A stretch of 64,000 nt of DNA, from assembly GCA_028023455.1 (NCBI GenBank), contig JAQFVV010012396.1, positions 21,762,750-21,826,749 of the forward strand, given 5' to 3'. Source of the DNA: Epiperipatus broadwayi. Its lineage: Eukaryota; Onychophora; Udeonychophora; Euonychophora; Peripatidae. The translations under genes were made by a program, and so were the position numbers. The notes under the pieces are model-generated. The model was not told the DNA's origin, did not search any database, and saw only the letters and a program-made list of their open reading frames with translations. Below, piece after piece: positions 44,640 through 58,436 of the stretch; position 1 is the first letter of the stretch, and each line of letters starts with the position of its first letter.

Positions 44640-47600
44640 AAGAAATTGTTAAAATTGGGTTTTTGAATATGCAAGGTGGTAGGAAATCAGAAAAGTGGAT
44701 AAAATTAAATAAAACAATTGAAAATGAAGAGCTTGAGGTATTAGCAGTAGTGGAAACACATTTAAGAGAAGAAGAAGAACCTATTTTGGAACAGTTGGTA
44801 TGGCAGGGTATAAATAGAAAAGAAAAAATGGGTGATGGTATAGGTGTTATATCAAAAAAATATTTAAATATTGTTAAATGTCAAGAATACTTGTGGTTTG
44901 AAATAAGGTGGGTAGACAAGAATGGATGGTGGTTTTAGGTTATATAGCTACTGGAGATAGTCAAATTTTATTGGAGTGGAATAGTAATATACACAAATGT
45001 TTAGTTAAGGATATACAAAGTTTTAAAGAAAAGGGGAAGAGAATAATGGTTATAGGGGATATGAATGGACATATTGAAGAAATTGATGATGTAGATAATA
45101 AAAATGGACAGCTTTTGAAGAATTTTTGTCAGAAGTGAATTTGAGTATTGGAAATTTATGAAATATTTATGAGGGACAATACACATGGTCCAGAAATAAT
45201 ATATTTCACACAATAGATTATGTATTGGTAGAGAAAGAGGGAATAAATAAAATATGGAAAATTAAGGTTATTTGATAATGAAGAAGTATGCACTAGTGAT
45301 CATAATTTCATTGTAATTGAAATGGTTAGTAATGTGATGGAGAATAGAAATAAAAGTAGAAATAATAGTGAAAGATGTGGATGGAGAGTGAATGATAAGA
45401 ATAAGTTGGAAGAGTATAAAATACAAGTTGAAGAAATAATGGAAGAGTGGGTTGGGGATGAGTATAAGGATTGGTGTAAGGAAGTAGAAAAAGTTGCAAA
45501 TAGGGTTTTAGGTGAGAATATTGAAAAGAATAAAAGTAATAAAAAAATTAAAATTAGTAAAAGTGTAAAAGAAAGGAAAGAAGCATGTAGAGAATATAAG
45601 TGTGCTATTAAGAATAAGGAAAGTGAAAAAGATATTATTGCTAAATGGAAAAAGTACTTAGAAAAGAAGAAGTTGGATAAAATAGATATTTATAGAGAGA
45701 GAATGAAATTGAATAGTAAATTGTTGGAGGAGGATATTAATAAAAGTGGAAGAGATGGAAGTAAAAAATTTTGAAATTATATTAAAATGAGAAATGTAGG
45801 GGAGAGAGAGTTAGTATTACTAGATGATGAGGGAACTGAGTGTAGTTTTATAGAAGATTTAGAGAGAATCTTAAATAGTTATGTAATGAATATAGAAAAG
45901 ATGTTAGATGTGAATGATAGAATGTTAGAAAATATAAAAGAATATAGTAATGGGAACATTAGCTTTTCAGAAAATGAACTAAATGAGGTAGAGAAGAAAT
46001 TGAAAAGTGGGAAGACAAGAGGTTTAGATGGATGGGCAGCAGAGATGGTAATGAATTTAGGATATAGGGCAAAAGTAAAGTTATTATCCTGCTTTAATAA
46101 AATGGCACAGAATAGAGTTTTCCCAAGTAGTTGGAGTAATATAAGAGTAAGGTTATTATTTAAAGGAAAGGGTAAGGATCATAGAAAGTGGGAAGAATCA
46201 TAGAAAGTTGAATAATTATAGACCGATAGCGGTAACATCAGTTTTATATAAAGTTTTCTCATATATGGTGGCTAGTAAAGTTGTAAAATGGATGGAAGGG
46301 AATAATGTAGTGGGTGAAATGCAAGGAGGTTTTAGATTAGATAGGTGTATAGGAGATAGTTTATTTGTAGTTACACAACTTATGGATATGAGTAAGAATG
46401 CAGATAAACAGTTATATATGAGTTTTATAGATATAGAGAAGGCATATGATAGAGTAAATAGAAATAGATTATGGATAAGTTTAGCAAATTTGGGAATGGA
46501 TGAAGCTTTAATAGATATTATTAAGAAATTATATGAAAATAATTATTATATATATCAATTAGAGAATATAGAATCAATTAAAGTTAAAAATGGTATGGGA
46601 CTAAGGCAAGGATGCCCTATGTCACCTATTTTGTTTGTGTTGTATTTGAGTGAAATGAAAAGAACAATAGAAAGATTAGGAAGAGGGATAGAGATACCGT
46701 TAATAGGTAGTAAGGGAGTATATATTTTGTCAGGTCTTTTTTTTGCAGATGATATATTTTTGTGAGCAGAAAAAAGAGAAGATATGGAAGTTATGTTGAG
46801 GACATGTGCAAGGGTGGGTAAAAAGATGGGGATTAAATTTAGTGAAGAAAAATCAAATATAATGATGGTTAATACTGAGGAAAGAGAAGATGTAGAATTT
46901 TTATTGGGAGATATTAAGTTAAGTGTGGTGAATTATTTTAAGTAATCAGAAAAATTATTTGGATGAATGGGAGAAAAAATTGATAAATGAAGCAAAGAAA
47001 AGAAAGGGATTGATAAAGAAATGAACAATATTTTCATATTGAGATATTAAGTTAAGTGTGGTGAATAGATATAGTTATTTGGGAATTATTTTAAGTAATC
47101 AGAAAAATTATTTGGATGAATGGGAGAAAAAATTGATAAATGAAGCAAAGAAAAGAAAGGGATTGATAAAGAAATTAACAATATTTTCATATTGTGATAT
47201 TAAGTTAAGTGTGGTGAATAGATATAGTTATTTGGGAATTATTTTAAGTAATCAGAAAAATTATTTGGATGAATGGGAGAAAAAATTGATAAATGAAGCA
47301 AAGAAAAGAAAGGGATTGATAAAGAAATTAACAATATTTTCATATAATAAATATGATATATCTAGAATTATACAGAAAGGAGTTGCAGTTGTAGGGTTAA
47401 CATATGGTAATGATGCATTATATGTTAGTAAAAAGATATTAGATTATTTAGAAAAAGCTCAAAGGGAAGTAGGAAGACATGCATTGGATGCAGAAGTATG
47501 GACAGCAAGGGAGGCAATTCAAGGAGAAATGGGATGGTCAAGTTTTCATATGAGAGATGCAAAAAGTAAAATGAAAATGTTTGGTAGATTGCAGTTTATG

Positions 47601-48179
47601 AATAATAAAAGAATAGCTAAAATAGTATTTAATTGGGTTATGAGTAAAGGGCAGGTAACAAGATGGGTGAGAAAGGTAATGCGGTATGCAAAAGATTTGG
47701 ATAAAGAATTTATATCAGTATATTTGTACAAAAGATGGGATGATTGTGTTAAGAGGATTATTGAATGTTATAGTAGTAAGGAATGGGATAAAAGAATAAA
47801 TTTATTAATAAAAACTAGGGAGTTAGAGAGATGGAGAAATAGTATGGAGAGTAAACAGAGTTTAAATATATATAGAAATAAACAAAATATTAGGTGTGAG
47901 TTAATATATGATAATAGTAAGGAAAGTAGTTTATTGTTTAAGGCTCGAACAGGATCTTTAGCTACAAAAGAATATACATGTAAATGGAAAAATATGGGTG
48001 ATTTATTTTGTAAATTATGTAAGGAAGGAATTGAAAATATTAGGCATTTGTTAATTGAATGTAAATGTTTGAAAACAGAAAGGGTACATATAATGAAGTT
48101 GTGGGAAAATAAATATGAAAAGAGTGATTATACAGAAAGTGAATTATTGGTTTTTATGCTGGGTTTGGGAAAAAGATAA
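44640..48179 (+). pseudogene. LINE ORF2: APE endonuclease, reverse transcriptase, C-terminal zinc motif (broken)
   Basis: Endonuclease blocks: FLNMQGG (about 44,660), VVETHL (about 44,748), GDMNGHI (about 45,055), TWSRNN...DYVLVEK (about 45,185) and SDHNF (about 45,295). RT blocks: GLDGWAAE, NNYRPIAVTS, DIEKAYDRV, GLRQGCPMSP, FADDIFL. The C-terminal region runs from 47,058 to 48,179 and ends with C-x2-C-x8-H-x3-C (CKLC...HLLIEC). Interruptions at about 44,936, 45,136, 45,772, 46,201 and 46,764 break the frame; the last is a TGA directly after FADDIFL. A 153-bp in-frame duplication lies at 46,910-47,345. The protein would nick target DNA and prime reverse transcription, but this copy is dead. 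Confidence 0.85.
46910..47345 (+). repeat. Tandem duplication of 153 bp within LINE ORF2
   Basis: Copies start at 46,910, 47,043 and 47,196 with GATATTAAGTTAAGTGTGGT. The first lacks 20 bp. The 153-bp period is 51 codons, so the frame is kept between copies two and three. Near-identity shows that the event is recent or specific to this copy. Confidence 0.92.
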
Positions 48180-48385
48180 GTGGGATTTAGATATAAAGGT
48201 TATAATAGAGTTGACAAAAATTATGTTGTAGAAATGGGATAGAGCAGATTATGAGTAAATTTAGAGTGGGGAATGTAAAAGAAAGTGGTTAACAGGTTTA
48301 TCTGGGCATAATTGCTGAAATATTCTTGACTTGGTTTAAGGAGAAGCCATAATACATCACATCACATCAGCAAAGTGAAAATATA

Positions 48386-49256
48386 TCAATAAGTTATAAT
48401 AGTAGCAATAAAAGTAAAACCTATGCCAATGTTCTTAAAAAGGAAGATGCAAACACAATAAATAAGAAACAAAATTCTATGCTTAATTTTCTTGATATGG
48501 AAATTGATAATATATCACAGCAAATAGCTCACAATAAAAAAAATATAATACAACTCACTAAAGAAGAATACCAAAGAATAAATATCCAATTTAACAACTC
48601 AATGCCTGATCTCTTGCTAAATTCTTTTATAACTATATCAATGACAAAACCCTGATTTTGGCCATAACAAATTGTAATGGAGGATTATTTTAATTCCCTA
48701 TAGAGATATTATACAACATGATATTTGAAAATGATATTGGGATGGGTATTAATAAGATCTTTTCCCATCCAAATGATAGATACATAATTACTGAATTTAT
48801 TTCATGGTCTACTAGAAATTGTTTCAAAAAGAACATTATACACATGGATGGAAAGATCATCTGCACAATTGATATAAGTAAAGCAATCACACTCAATGGA
48901 ACAATCAAGAACTGTTTGATGAATTTTGATCAAGCAGAATTGAATTACATGCTTGGGAAATATGGGAAACCAACCGAACCAATATACAGATATGATCATC
49001 GAACCAATGGTCACATCCTAACCAACACTGGTATTTTCACTATTATCTTGAAGAAAGGGGTGCACTCCAATGACATACTGATGGTGGTCTACTCCAGAGG
49101 GTTTCCAATGGTTCTAAAATTCCATAGAGTTCCACCACAATGTTTTTTTTTGCTTAGAAAGAAATCATCTCATTAAAGACTGCAAAGCTCAGATCTGTAA
49201 TGTGTGTGGCTTGAAATGGAATAGGATACACAAATGCAATAAAAAGGCAGCAAAGA
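48386..49256 (+). pseudogene. LINE ORF1 with CCHC zinc knuckles (broken)
   Basis: An N-terminal segment includes SKTYANVLKK, typical of gag-like ORF1 proteins of LINEs. The open part 48,718-49,176 (152 codons) runs to PPQCFF. A one-base shift in a T-run (about 49,142-49,150) then opens CFFCLERNHLIKDC, a CX2CX4HX4C knuckle, followed by CNVCGLKWNRIHKC, a second Cys/His motif. The product would bind element RNA. A stop near 48,655 separates the first part. Confidence 0.75.
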
Positions 49257-50051
49257 CAACAATGGACTCTAAAATAATTGATGGGGTAATCTGATTGACT
49301 CAATACAATTAGTCACAAATCATGAAGAAGTCAATTAATCTGATCCAACACTGACAACTTTAGAAGAAATCCATATTCACACTTCCATATATAATGTGTT
49401 GGATCACAACCTCCAAAATATGCCAATCAGCTCAAATACCTTAGCTACAACACCTCACTAGGGGGGGAAAGCTCAAAACCAACCCCATATCTGACTAAGA
49501 ATGAGATAGACAGGCCCAGGTCCATCAGTGGTGAGAGTGATTCAGACTGATGCAACAGTCATTGGTGACGAAAATGAACAGATCCATGAAGACTCTAATC
49601 CTACAAGAAAAAAACAAAATAGAATTATATCATCAAAGTATAACAAGAAAAAAGAAAATTGACAACAAATCAGGTCCAGCTCAGATGAAGATATTTCATC
49701 AAATTCAAATGACAATTCTGAGAAACTAAATAAACACTACCATGAAGATAGGATAAAAATAATAAGTGAAGAAAAGCCAATGTCCAATCCACTATTAAGA
49801 TCTTACCCAAGACCTCTCAGGCAGAGGAACAGAAAATGAATCAAGGTGAGAGTAATGGTAAAGATGAACTATTATTAACCTCTTTCATAGGCCTTAGTGA
49901 CAATGAAATCCCCCTATCAGATTGGGCTTTGCCTAAGATGGACAATCAGTCTGTGGAAAATGAACATAAACTTGACCAAGTGCTGAAATAGAGTAGTCCA
50001 GCTGGAAATAAACAGAATAATGAAATGGCAGATACCAGCCAATGAATAATA

Positions 50052-53022
50052 GTGGGGTCAATCAGGGACAAATCACCTCATACAAATTATGTGAAGGTAA
50101 ATTTCTATGGAGTTAATGTTAGATGTCTGAACTCGATTGACAGGGTATTTGATATTCAAAATTGGATAGTCAAATGCAAGCCAAATGTGGTATGCATGGC
50201 AGAAAACAAATTACATCATTCTCCAAAATATAGGCTTCTTTAAATACTCAATTTCAATAACAGCAGCAGGAGGGGTAGCCATTTTAATCAATTACAAAAA
50301 ATACCCCCTACTAGCTTTAAAATTCTGCACTTAGACTCAAATTGCCTAATTGCTAACCTAAGATAAACCCACTTTCAAATCAATCTAATCTACCTCTACA
50401 TTAAAAATAATCACAATCTAATCATGAAAGTAATCACTGACATCAATTTGGTCATGGTCGCAAACCCATTTCCACTCATTCTAATGGGTGACTTTAATGT
50501 GATGTATAGTTTTTTTGATAGAAAATTTATTTACCTCTTTAATCATATACTGATGAGTGGAGAGGATTTCTTCCCCATAGATGCCTTCTCCTTCTATACT
50601 AAAAATGCCAGATCCCTGATTGACCTTGTCAACTATTTCTCAAGTATTCATTTCAAAAATGCAAAACTCTGACCAGTGATATTTTTTGATCATATTGCCC
50701 TAGACATATCTCTTGAAACAAACATTGGACACCAGATAGTAGAAGAGAATAACAACACCATTTGAATGTTACTGAAACAGACCACACCTGAATGGATCTT
50801 TTCTGAGGGCTATGTTTATCTTAAAAAAATATCTAAAGCTATCAGTGGTGAAGCATGGTTTGCCTTCATTGGCATCCTCCAATTCATAATAAATGAGGTG
50901 TACCTTAACAAAAAAGGCCCTAACCACTTATTAGTTGATCTAATGCTATTAACTAAAACCTAGAAGAAATTCCACTTGATTATTGTGCATCTTACAAGAA
51001 CCCTAAAGTGTCAATACAGGGATAATCAGAGAGCTCTGGCTAAATATATGTCGATCAAGCAAGCCAAGAGATTCCTACCAAATCAACAATGTTGGTCCAA
51101 GAGTCACTTCTGGTGGGCACTGGGGGAAGACTACAGAAAACCCATTCCATACTAATTAACAATAGATAACAACTTTTTTGTGGGCCCAGAAATGATCTGA
51201 GCAATTAGAGTACATTTTAGGGCAACACTTCAATCTGATAAGACTGGGAATGTCAATGGACTATTCATCATAGATGAGAATCTGATCCATGATATCATTG
51301 AGGAAAAGATTTGCATCAAGCTAAAAATCTCTGAGAGAATTCACACAGGAATACATGGCATACCAAAGTTTGTCCTTCTACATCTAGAGAAATATTCAGT
51401 GCCAATAATTAAAGCCATGATAAACCACTTAGTAGAGGGAAGTCAAGAGATTAACAACTTGTATCCAATATCTCTCGTACCTTTCCTAAATAAAAAAGAT
51501 GGAAGACATGACGTAAATAATCTGAGACCTAAATTATAGAATGGAACAACTAATTAAGGATTAAATTTCAAGTAAAAATCTACAAATACATCTCTACTAA
51601 CCAATATGCAAAAAAGGGGAGACATCAATTAATGCCATTGAAAATAAAGCTTTTTATTGATGTTATCAGAGCCTGGAAGATATCGAGACCGATTGCTGTC
51701 CAACTTGACATCTCCATGGCATTTGACTCAGTCAGGCCAGATATTCTGATTGATGTCCTACAGGAATATGGAGTGCCAAATGTTTATCTGAGGATGATTG
51801 CAAACCTACTAGCCAACAGAATCATCCACATCACAATGAATGGAAAAATTGCACCTGGGTTTGAGCCCTCCATCTCTATTCCTCAAGGATCTCCACTTAG
51901 TGCACTATATTTTATAGCCTATATCAACCTGCTATTGATGGATATTGGAGATAATTGCCTGGAGTGTTTGTACCTGCCATGGGAAGGGAGATTAAACATT
52001 TCAGCTATATGGATGACATATTCATCTGTCTAGCATTCAAGAAATATATTACTAAACTAAAGAAAATACTAGATTGGCACCCAGACAAATACAAAGTCGA
52101 ATTCAATAAAGACAAATCCAGCCTCCTGGAGCCTGCTAACTGGGAGGAAATCCTCAGAAACTTCTAGTTTTAATTTTTCAAAATCGAATAATGCTATGAG
52201 GAGAGAAATTGAAGAATCCTTCTTAACAGATATTTGCCAGATAATGGCCTCTCTTTCCAAGATATATGTTTCACTTCATGGTAAGGCAAGACTCTTAAAC
52301 TTATTGGTATTCCTGAAAATTAATTACTTCCTATCTGGGATCTGTCCCTCCATAAACTTTCTGTGTGTAAATCTATTCTGGGTCCAAAAGGTTGCTGCCA
52401 TCAGCCTTTAAAAACTCCAAATGCCTAGAAAGCTAAATGGCCTTTCACTCCATTGTATCAAAACCATGATATTTCAACAAAACTATAACCTACTGTTCTG
52501 GCTTAAAAATAAATACTCGACTACTTCATATCAAGAAGTTGTCACACCAATGGATAGACTGCTGCCCACTAATAATAAATGGTGGAATTCATTATTTAAT
52601 AATATTTAGAAAATGGTTGACTTGAATGAAAATTCAATTATATCAAAAATTAAATACTGGAATGCACATAAAGTAATACATGGGGAAAATTAAATAAAGG
52701 GTCTCTCAGGATTGCCAATCAGCAACTGATTTTGAGATCAAAATTATGGTTCACTGAGGCAAAATTTCAAGATTTTCTAATAAAAATCAACCTGAATTCC
52801 CTCCCTACGAACTCATTTTTGGCATACAGGAAAAAATTGAAGAAGATTGATCATGTGTGCTGGATGTGTGTGAGAGAGAGGGAATCAATTGACAACATTT
52901 TTCTTAGTTGTCCCATTATGTCCAATCACAGATTGATAACTCATGAATGGTACAGCAATACAAATAAAAACTATAGATCAATTAAAGACTATATAGATAA
53001 GGGTCTATTTACAGACACATAA
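50052..53022 (+). pseudogene. LINE ORF2: APE endonuclease and YMDD reverse transcriptase (broken)
   Basis: Endonuclease: NFYGVNVRCLNS, VVCMAENKL, LILMGDFNV (about 50,478), SLIDLV and a DHIALD block (about 50,688). RT: LDISMAFDSV (motif A, about 51,703-51,732), IPQGSPLSALYF (motif B, about 51,880-51,915) and SYMDDIFI (motif C, about 52,003-52,026). The C-terminal region 52,732-53,022 has CWMC and a later SCP, a decayed zinc motif. At least ten stops or shifts interrupt it. The order of domains is that of a full ORF2. Confidence 0.8.
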
Positions 53023-53290
53023 GACTGATGATTTTTGTGAACAATGCTCTGTGGTGTGTTAGATGTAAAGTAACATTTAAAGGGATGAGAGACCCGTAAG
53101 GAACTAAATTTAAGAATGTCATGGAGAAAATCATAAAAAGGAACTGACTAATTGCTCCAAGATATATTACAAGAGCAACATGGGAGAAGGTTGGATCTCT
53201 TTGCTTCAAATAGATATGTAATTGGTGTAATTTTTGTATTTGTAGCATTCAATATGGCAATAGAATAAAATTTCTTTTTTTAAAAAAAAA

Positions 53291-55559
53291 GAATAAAACT
53301 ATTTTTCAAAATATGCTTTTTAAACTATTATTATAAGATTTTGTAAATGGAATGGATTTATAACTACACTTAAATTAAGAGAATAAAATAAATTACCTGA
53401 TTGTATTAAATTAATTACTAAGTTTTCAAATGTGAATAAATTATAAATAAAAATGTATTGTGCTTTAAAAAAATCAGCTAAATCGAGAGGTAATATGATG
53501 AAAAACAATACTTTAATATCTCTGAATAACTAATAATTGGTAAATAGTAACAAATGTATTCCATATTAATGAAATATTTATTAATAATTATAATTTAAAT
53601 AAATTTGAAAGAGATGTTGGCTTTGATTACCATGGATAAATACATTTTTACAATGGCTGCCAAAGATTGACTAATCACTATGTAGTATATATACATCAGA
53701 AATAATCTCTTTTTTCCAACTCCCTTCAAAAACTGCCAACAAAGTATACAAATATAATAATGGTCACCCAAGATATATTAATAATATAATGATGACCTAC
53801 TTTATGGCAAAGCACAAACATTGTAAAAAATACATTGTGCATAATAATTAGGAAATTATAGTAAATGGTCACGTTTTTTTTTTTTTTTTTTTGTAAAAAT
53901 TCATGAATTTTGATGTTTGAAGTTTTAATAATCCTGATATAAAAAAATAGAAATGCTGCTTGCATATATATATATATATATATATTACTAACAATACAGA
54001 TTTGATGGTAATTAAGAGTAATAATACGTGCTGTATATTAATGCCTTATTTTACAGTTAATTTGTTATAATCTTATATAAACCTATAATTATTATAGATT
54101 TCTATATCACTATTTTTCTTTTGTATAAATTTTTGTTAATAAATAGATTTGCTTTTTATTTAAAATATATGTATATATAAATGAGTACCAAAATCATTTG
54201 GAAATAAACTGGGTTTGAATCTATAATCCAAACACACATTCATAGAATTTCACTTTGAACTGGTTTTAATTTAAAGTCTGTTTATATATATATATATAGT
54301 TAACGAGAGTCTTTGTAACTTTTGCCATTTTATGAACAGTCAGTAACCTTTACATTGTAGCTGTTACCTGACAAATTAGGTTTTTAAATGAACATCATTC
54401 TTCTCCCAGTCTTTTTAGTAAAACAGATAATCACTTGAAATGTATTTTTTCTTTATTCTTTTTCACGACATTAAGTCAGTTCTTGCCTTTCAAGAGTCAT
54501 TCACTTCTTTAAAATTTTGTTAAAAATAAGATTTTTTCAAAAAAGAAATTTTTAAATGTTTGTATGTACTTTAATTTCCATTCAAAAATAATATACAGTA
54601 CATCGTTTTCTTTTTTTTTTACTGCAGTTGTAAGCCATCTCATTATATATATATATATATATAATGGTCAGTATTTTAGAATAACATGCCCATGGATCAC
54701 TTTCTAGAATAAAAGTATTTATTATTATGTTTGCCTTAATTGTGGTTTTTATTTAAAATTGATCTTTTTCAAATGCAAACAATTGCTAAGGGAATATATA
54801 TATACAATTGATTTTAAAACACTTAACACATTTCAATTAAATTTTTTTTAATATGATTTAATGTATCTACCTACGATAATTACAATATGAAAATCAAATA
54901 TGGATGGAATTTGCATTTTTTTAAAGAAAATGAACATTTATAAACAATCTTAAGACTTTTTATGTAATGTTACAGTAGCTAATCCAATGGATGAACTAAG
55001 AATGTATTGGTTAGTAAAAAAGTATTTATCTTTTTTTAACTGGAGAAAAAATCTCAGACTAATATGGAATGGTATGTTAAGGGATAACGCATGTAATATA
55101 AATAAAACTATGAATTGTAGGAAGGTGTTATAGTTTTATAAGTATCAATCCAGTAATTTTTTTATTTCCAAGGGAAAATACCTTCATCCTAATTTACAAC
55201 TATCTGCTGTAAGATTGAGTAGTAGTTACTCAAGCTTATAATCGGTGCTTTTAGAATAGGGTAATCAAGATATATTTTTAGAAGCATATGAGAAAGCATA
55301 TGATAAAATTATGTGAGGATATCATTACAGTATATATTTAATTCTTCTTTCCCCTTCTCATTATCAACATCACTAATACCTTCATAAACAAGTACGGCCA
55401 CTTTAACTCCAGAAAAGTTATAAATTCAAACATTAAAAATTAGAAATGAAGATAACAAAACAATTTACTAAAATTAATATATATATTTTTAATTTATTAC
55501 TAAAAATACAATTTCAACTAATATTTTAAAATATATTGATGTGTATTTTAAAATTATAA
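53291..55559. other. AT-rich non-coding DNA, nothing recognised
   Basis: Short TA tracts lie at about 53,962-53,984 and 54,645-54,663. No gene or repeat family was recognised. Confidence 0.5.
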
Positions 55560-56960
55560 CTATTGAATTATTAATATATATATTGAACCGTATTCGAATA
55601 TGTGTATTCGAATCACCGGTCTCTTAGGCAGAGAAGAACATACTCGGAGAGTATGTATGCCCAAACGATAGCTATAAAGTATATAATTAACGTTACATTT
55701 CCAGGACATAACTTCTTCTCGACTGTTGAGTTCAACACCAAGTTCAAAGCACTTTTTTTGTTTGTGTATAAACATGGGGCGCCAGCTGCTTATTCTAAAA
55801 GAATAGACAATGCACTTTGAATAGTGGCAACTAACCCAACGCCTAAGCTCAGCTGTTTGTAATCACTAATAGATTATACTTAATTAGTGATTAAAAGAAT
55901 TAATAAAAGAATTTATTAAAAAGAATTGATAAAAAGAATTGACCGACAAATATAGTTTAATTTTAAAGATAATTTATTAACTAACATTTATTTACTAAAT
56001 TTAAACATTTTATAATTCTAATAAAACACACGCATATTTTAAATTAACATTTCTAAATAGTTTAAACATTCCTATAGATTTAATAACAAAACATTTTAAT
56101 TTAACTAATAAATATTGATATAATGACCACGCACATATTATCTCATGCACACACATAATAATGATAATAAAGGACTACATAGCATTTGAAATTTAATCAC
56201 ACACATCAATAGTTCATTTATGTATGATATCGAGTTCATATAATTAGACTCTTGGAGGATTCGCACGAATTAATGAAATGCAATGGCTATTACAGTATAA
56301 CGAAAATAAGCAAATGTTTTACCTAGGATTTTGAACGTAGATTTAACACTTTGTTTTCTTCTTGTTTGTTGTTTCTTCCAGTATGAATGGTTCCAGTATG
56401 AATGCTTCCAGTATGAATGCTTCCAGCCGGCTGGGACGTTTCCTTGCTGAGTTTCCTGATTTTCACGATTATTACTATCGAAGACAAATAGATACTGACG
56501 GAGATTTTCTAAGATGTTAACATTATTTCACGGGCAGATCTGCTGTTTTCTCGGACATCTGGGCTGGAGGTGAACGTGCGTTCCAAAATATTCTCAGCAC
56601 TGCATTTTGTTTCTTAACTGACTCAATTAATTTCCGAACTGCACTCTCTCAATAACTGTGTGAACCTGATTGTCTCAACTAATTTGTGGAACTGATTTAC
56701 TGTCCGATAAAAAGGTCTATTTATACCTGCGCCTTGTTGTCTTTCTCATATCTCCGGCAAAGATCTGTTGTCGAATTCCTTATCAATTAATCCTTTGATA
56801 AACGTGTTTTGGAAGATTGCTTAATTAGTAATAGCCATGCAGAGATGTTGTTTTATATTTTAATTAATAATAGCCATTGCCGTGTTTTTTAATGATAATC
56901 TTCTTTAACTTCCATTTATTTATAATAACATTTATTTTATTGTTGACAATCGCACATATA
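55560..56960 (-). mobile_element. LTR-like, CpG-retaining island 2
   Basis: Compositionally distinct, with many CpG sites. On the minus strand TATAAATAG lies at about 56,720-56,730, followed by a GC-richer segment including three copies of a TCCAGTATGAATG unit (about 56,377-56,425). Short blocks are shared with the 23.75-25.85 kb island. No coding region was recognised. A solo LTR is favoured; a host promoter and first exon on the minus strand would look similar. Confidence 0.3.
56377..56425 (+). repeat. Short tandem repeat, three copies of about 15 bp
   Basis: The unit TTCCAGTATGAATGG/C is repeated three times within the LTR-like island, the last followed by CTTCCAGCCGG. Confidence 0.85.
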
Positions 56961-58115
56961 TACGGTCATATATTAGTTTTAACATTATTTTTCTTTAATT
57001 AAACTTGAATAAAAAGAGATTTGCATGTTTTAACTTTTCCAAATTATATTTTTTACGAATACTAAAAAAAAACTATTTAATTCTTATCTTTTTCGAAAAC
57101 AAACTGCAATAAATTTCAACATTTAATTTTATGTTTTTCTTTTATGAAAGATGATTACTTTAATAATAATTTTAGATAAAAATTATATGTGCCTATATCA
57201 ATATAGGTACAATATATATATATATAAGATCTAACTTATACTTTATTATATAAGGACATAAATTTAGTTAGTAAAGTAAGATTTCAAACTGAAATTGGAT
57301 GCAATGATTTATATCAATTATATAGATGTTTCTACAGATCTTTGCTATAAAAAAAGATTTTAGATGATAATGAAATAAATATTGCGATGGAATAATTGGA
57401 ATAATTAAAAACAAAAATGAGATGGACTTTTTCTACCATATTATGAGACAGAGAACGATTTTAGATTGTTGAGAAGATATTTATTATCAAGTAAAAGAAA
57501 TCTGTTATATATTTTTAAACCTAAAATTAACTTATATAAATGCAAACAAATTAATATGAGGAAAAAGGAAAACCAAGATTATTAACTGGAAAAAAACAAA
57601 CCAAAAGCTAATAAATTTATTCATTTTTAATAAATAATGAAAGTGAAAAAGTTATAAAGTCTAATATCTCAAAAATATCTACCATTAAAAAAGTATAGTT
57701 CTTTATGGAGAAAGTAGAATCCAGCTGAAAATTGAATCTGCATTATAAATTATATTTTTGATGAATGTGATGGGCAATAATAAACAATACTAGATTAATC
57801 AAACAAGAAGTGAGACTTTTTCTAGTGAATAAAAAAATTTCCATATATGCTCAATTTTTTTTCAGGTGATTGTTCCAAATCCAACTCAAATTTTCACCAA
57901 CAACTGCCAATAAATGCCAAGGATGTAATTTTATATTTATCTAAACAATATATAGTTCCAGATGCATGTACATTGTTTTTTTCCTTTTTAACATACTCTA
58001 AGGATTACAAAAAAGACATTGTAATTTTGTAAATCAATCCACTGTCTTCATTTCATGACCCCAAGCTGATAGGTGGTTATGATGTTGACTGTTTTTTCTT
58101 AAAAACTGTATATGT
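56961..58115. other. AT-rich non-coding DNA, nothing recognised
   Basis: It may hold decayed upstream parts of the Penelope-like element, but no motif was recognised. Confidence 0.4.
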
Positions 58116-58257
58116 GGCATTTATTTATATAGCGCTATGTTTATAAATTGTAATAAACTAAAGATTAGCCTTTCAAGCTAACGTACATGTGCTTTTTATG
58201 AATGTTAATCTTTAGTTTATTACAATTTATAAACATAGTGCTATATAAATAAATGCC
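58116..58257. repeat. Inverted repeat with 52-bp arms
   Basis: Arms 58,116-58,167 and 58,206-58,257 are complementary with a single mismatch (AGCGCT versus AGTGCT). The loop is 38 nt. The loop-side sequence (AAAGATTAGCCTTTCAAGCT) reappears inverted at 59,432-59,487, beyond the large palindrome. Confidence 0.95.
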
Positions 58258-58436
58258 TCATTTACATATGCTTAGTTTCATTTAAAAGTGATGTTTCATA
58301 AATTCTAGATAATTTTGTTGACATCATTCATTCGGTCATAGTAAACATATATAATAACACAGCAAAGGTATATCCACTTTTTCTTTTAAAATATATGTGT
58401 TCTACAATAATATCAACAAATTAAAAATCCTTCTCC

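Larger units (their letters stand above)
43108..48370 (+). mobile_element. Young LINE with PHD/SGNH ORF1 and APE-RT ORF2
   Basis: This is the best-preserved retroelement in the window. A pyrimidine-rich 5' region (about 43,108-43,160) is followed by a long AT-rich leader, ORF1 (43,528-44,379), a gap of about 260 bp, ORF2 (from about 44,640 to 48,179, with several stops and frameshifts), a short 3' UTR and a CATCACATCACATCA tail ending near 48,370. The sense strand is strongly purine-rich. Clade assignment is uncertain: the combination of a zinc-finger/esterase ORF1 with an APE-type endonuclease points to CR1-like or related lineages. Confidence 0.85.
48375..53290 (+). mobile_element. Second LINE, older, plus strand, directly downstream
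   Basis: ORF1 remnant with zinc knuckles (to about 49,256), an intergenic stretch, ORF2 with APE endonuclease and RT (50,052-53,022), and an A-rich end after AATAAAATTTC at about 53,265-53,290. Composition is less purine-biased than in the preceding LINE. Many stops and frameshifts are present. The IPQGSPLSA motif B and YMDD motif C set it apart from the first LINE and recall the minus-strand relic at 16-18.7 kb. Confidence 0.8.

Noticed and set aside
55240-55320. Peptide resembling an AYDK reverse transcriptase motif
   Set aside because: Only a few residues match and no second RT block is nearby.
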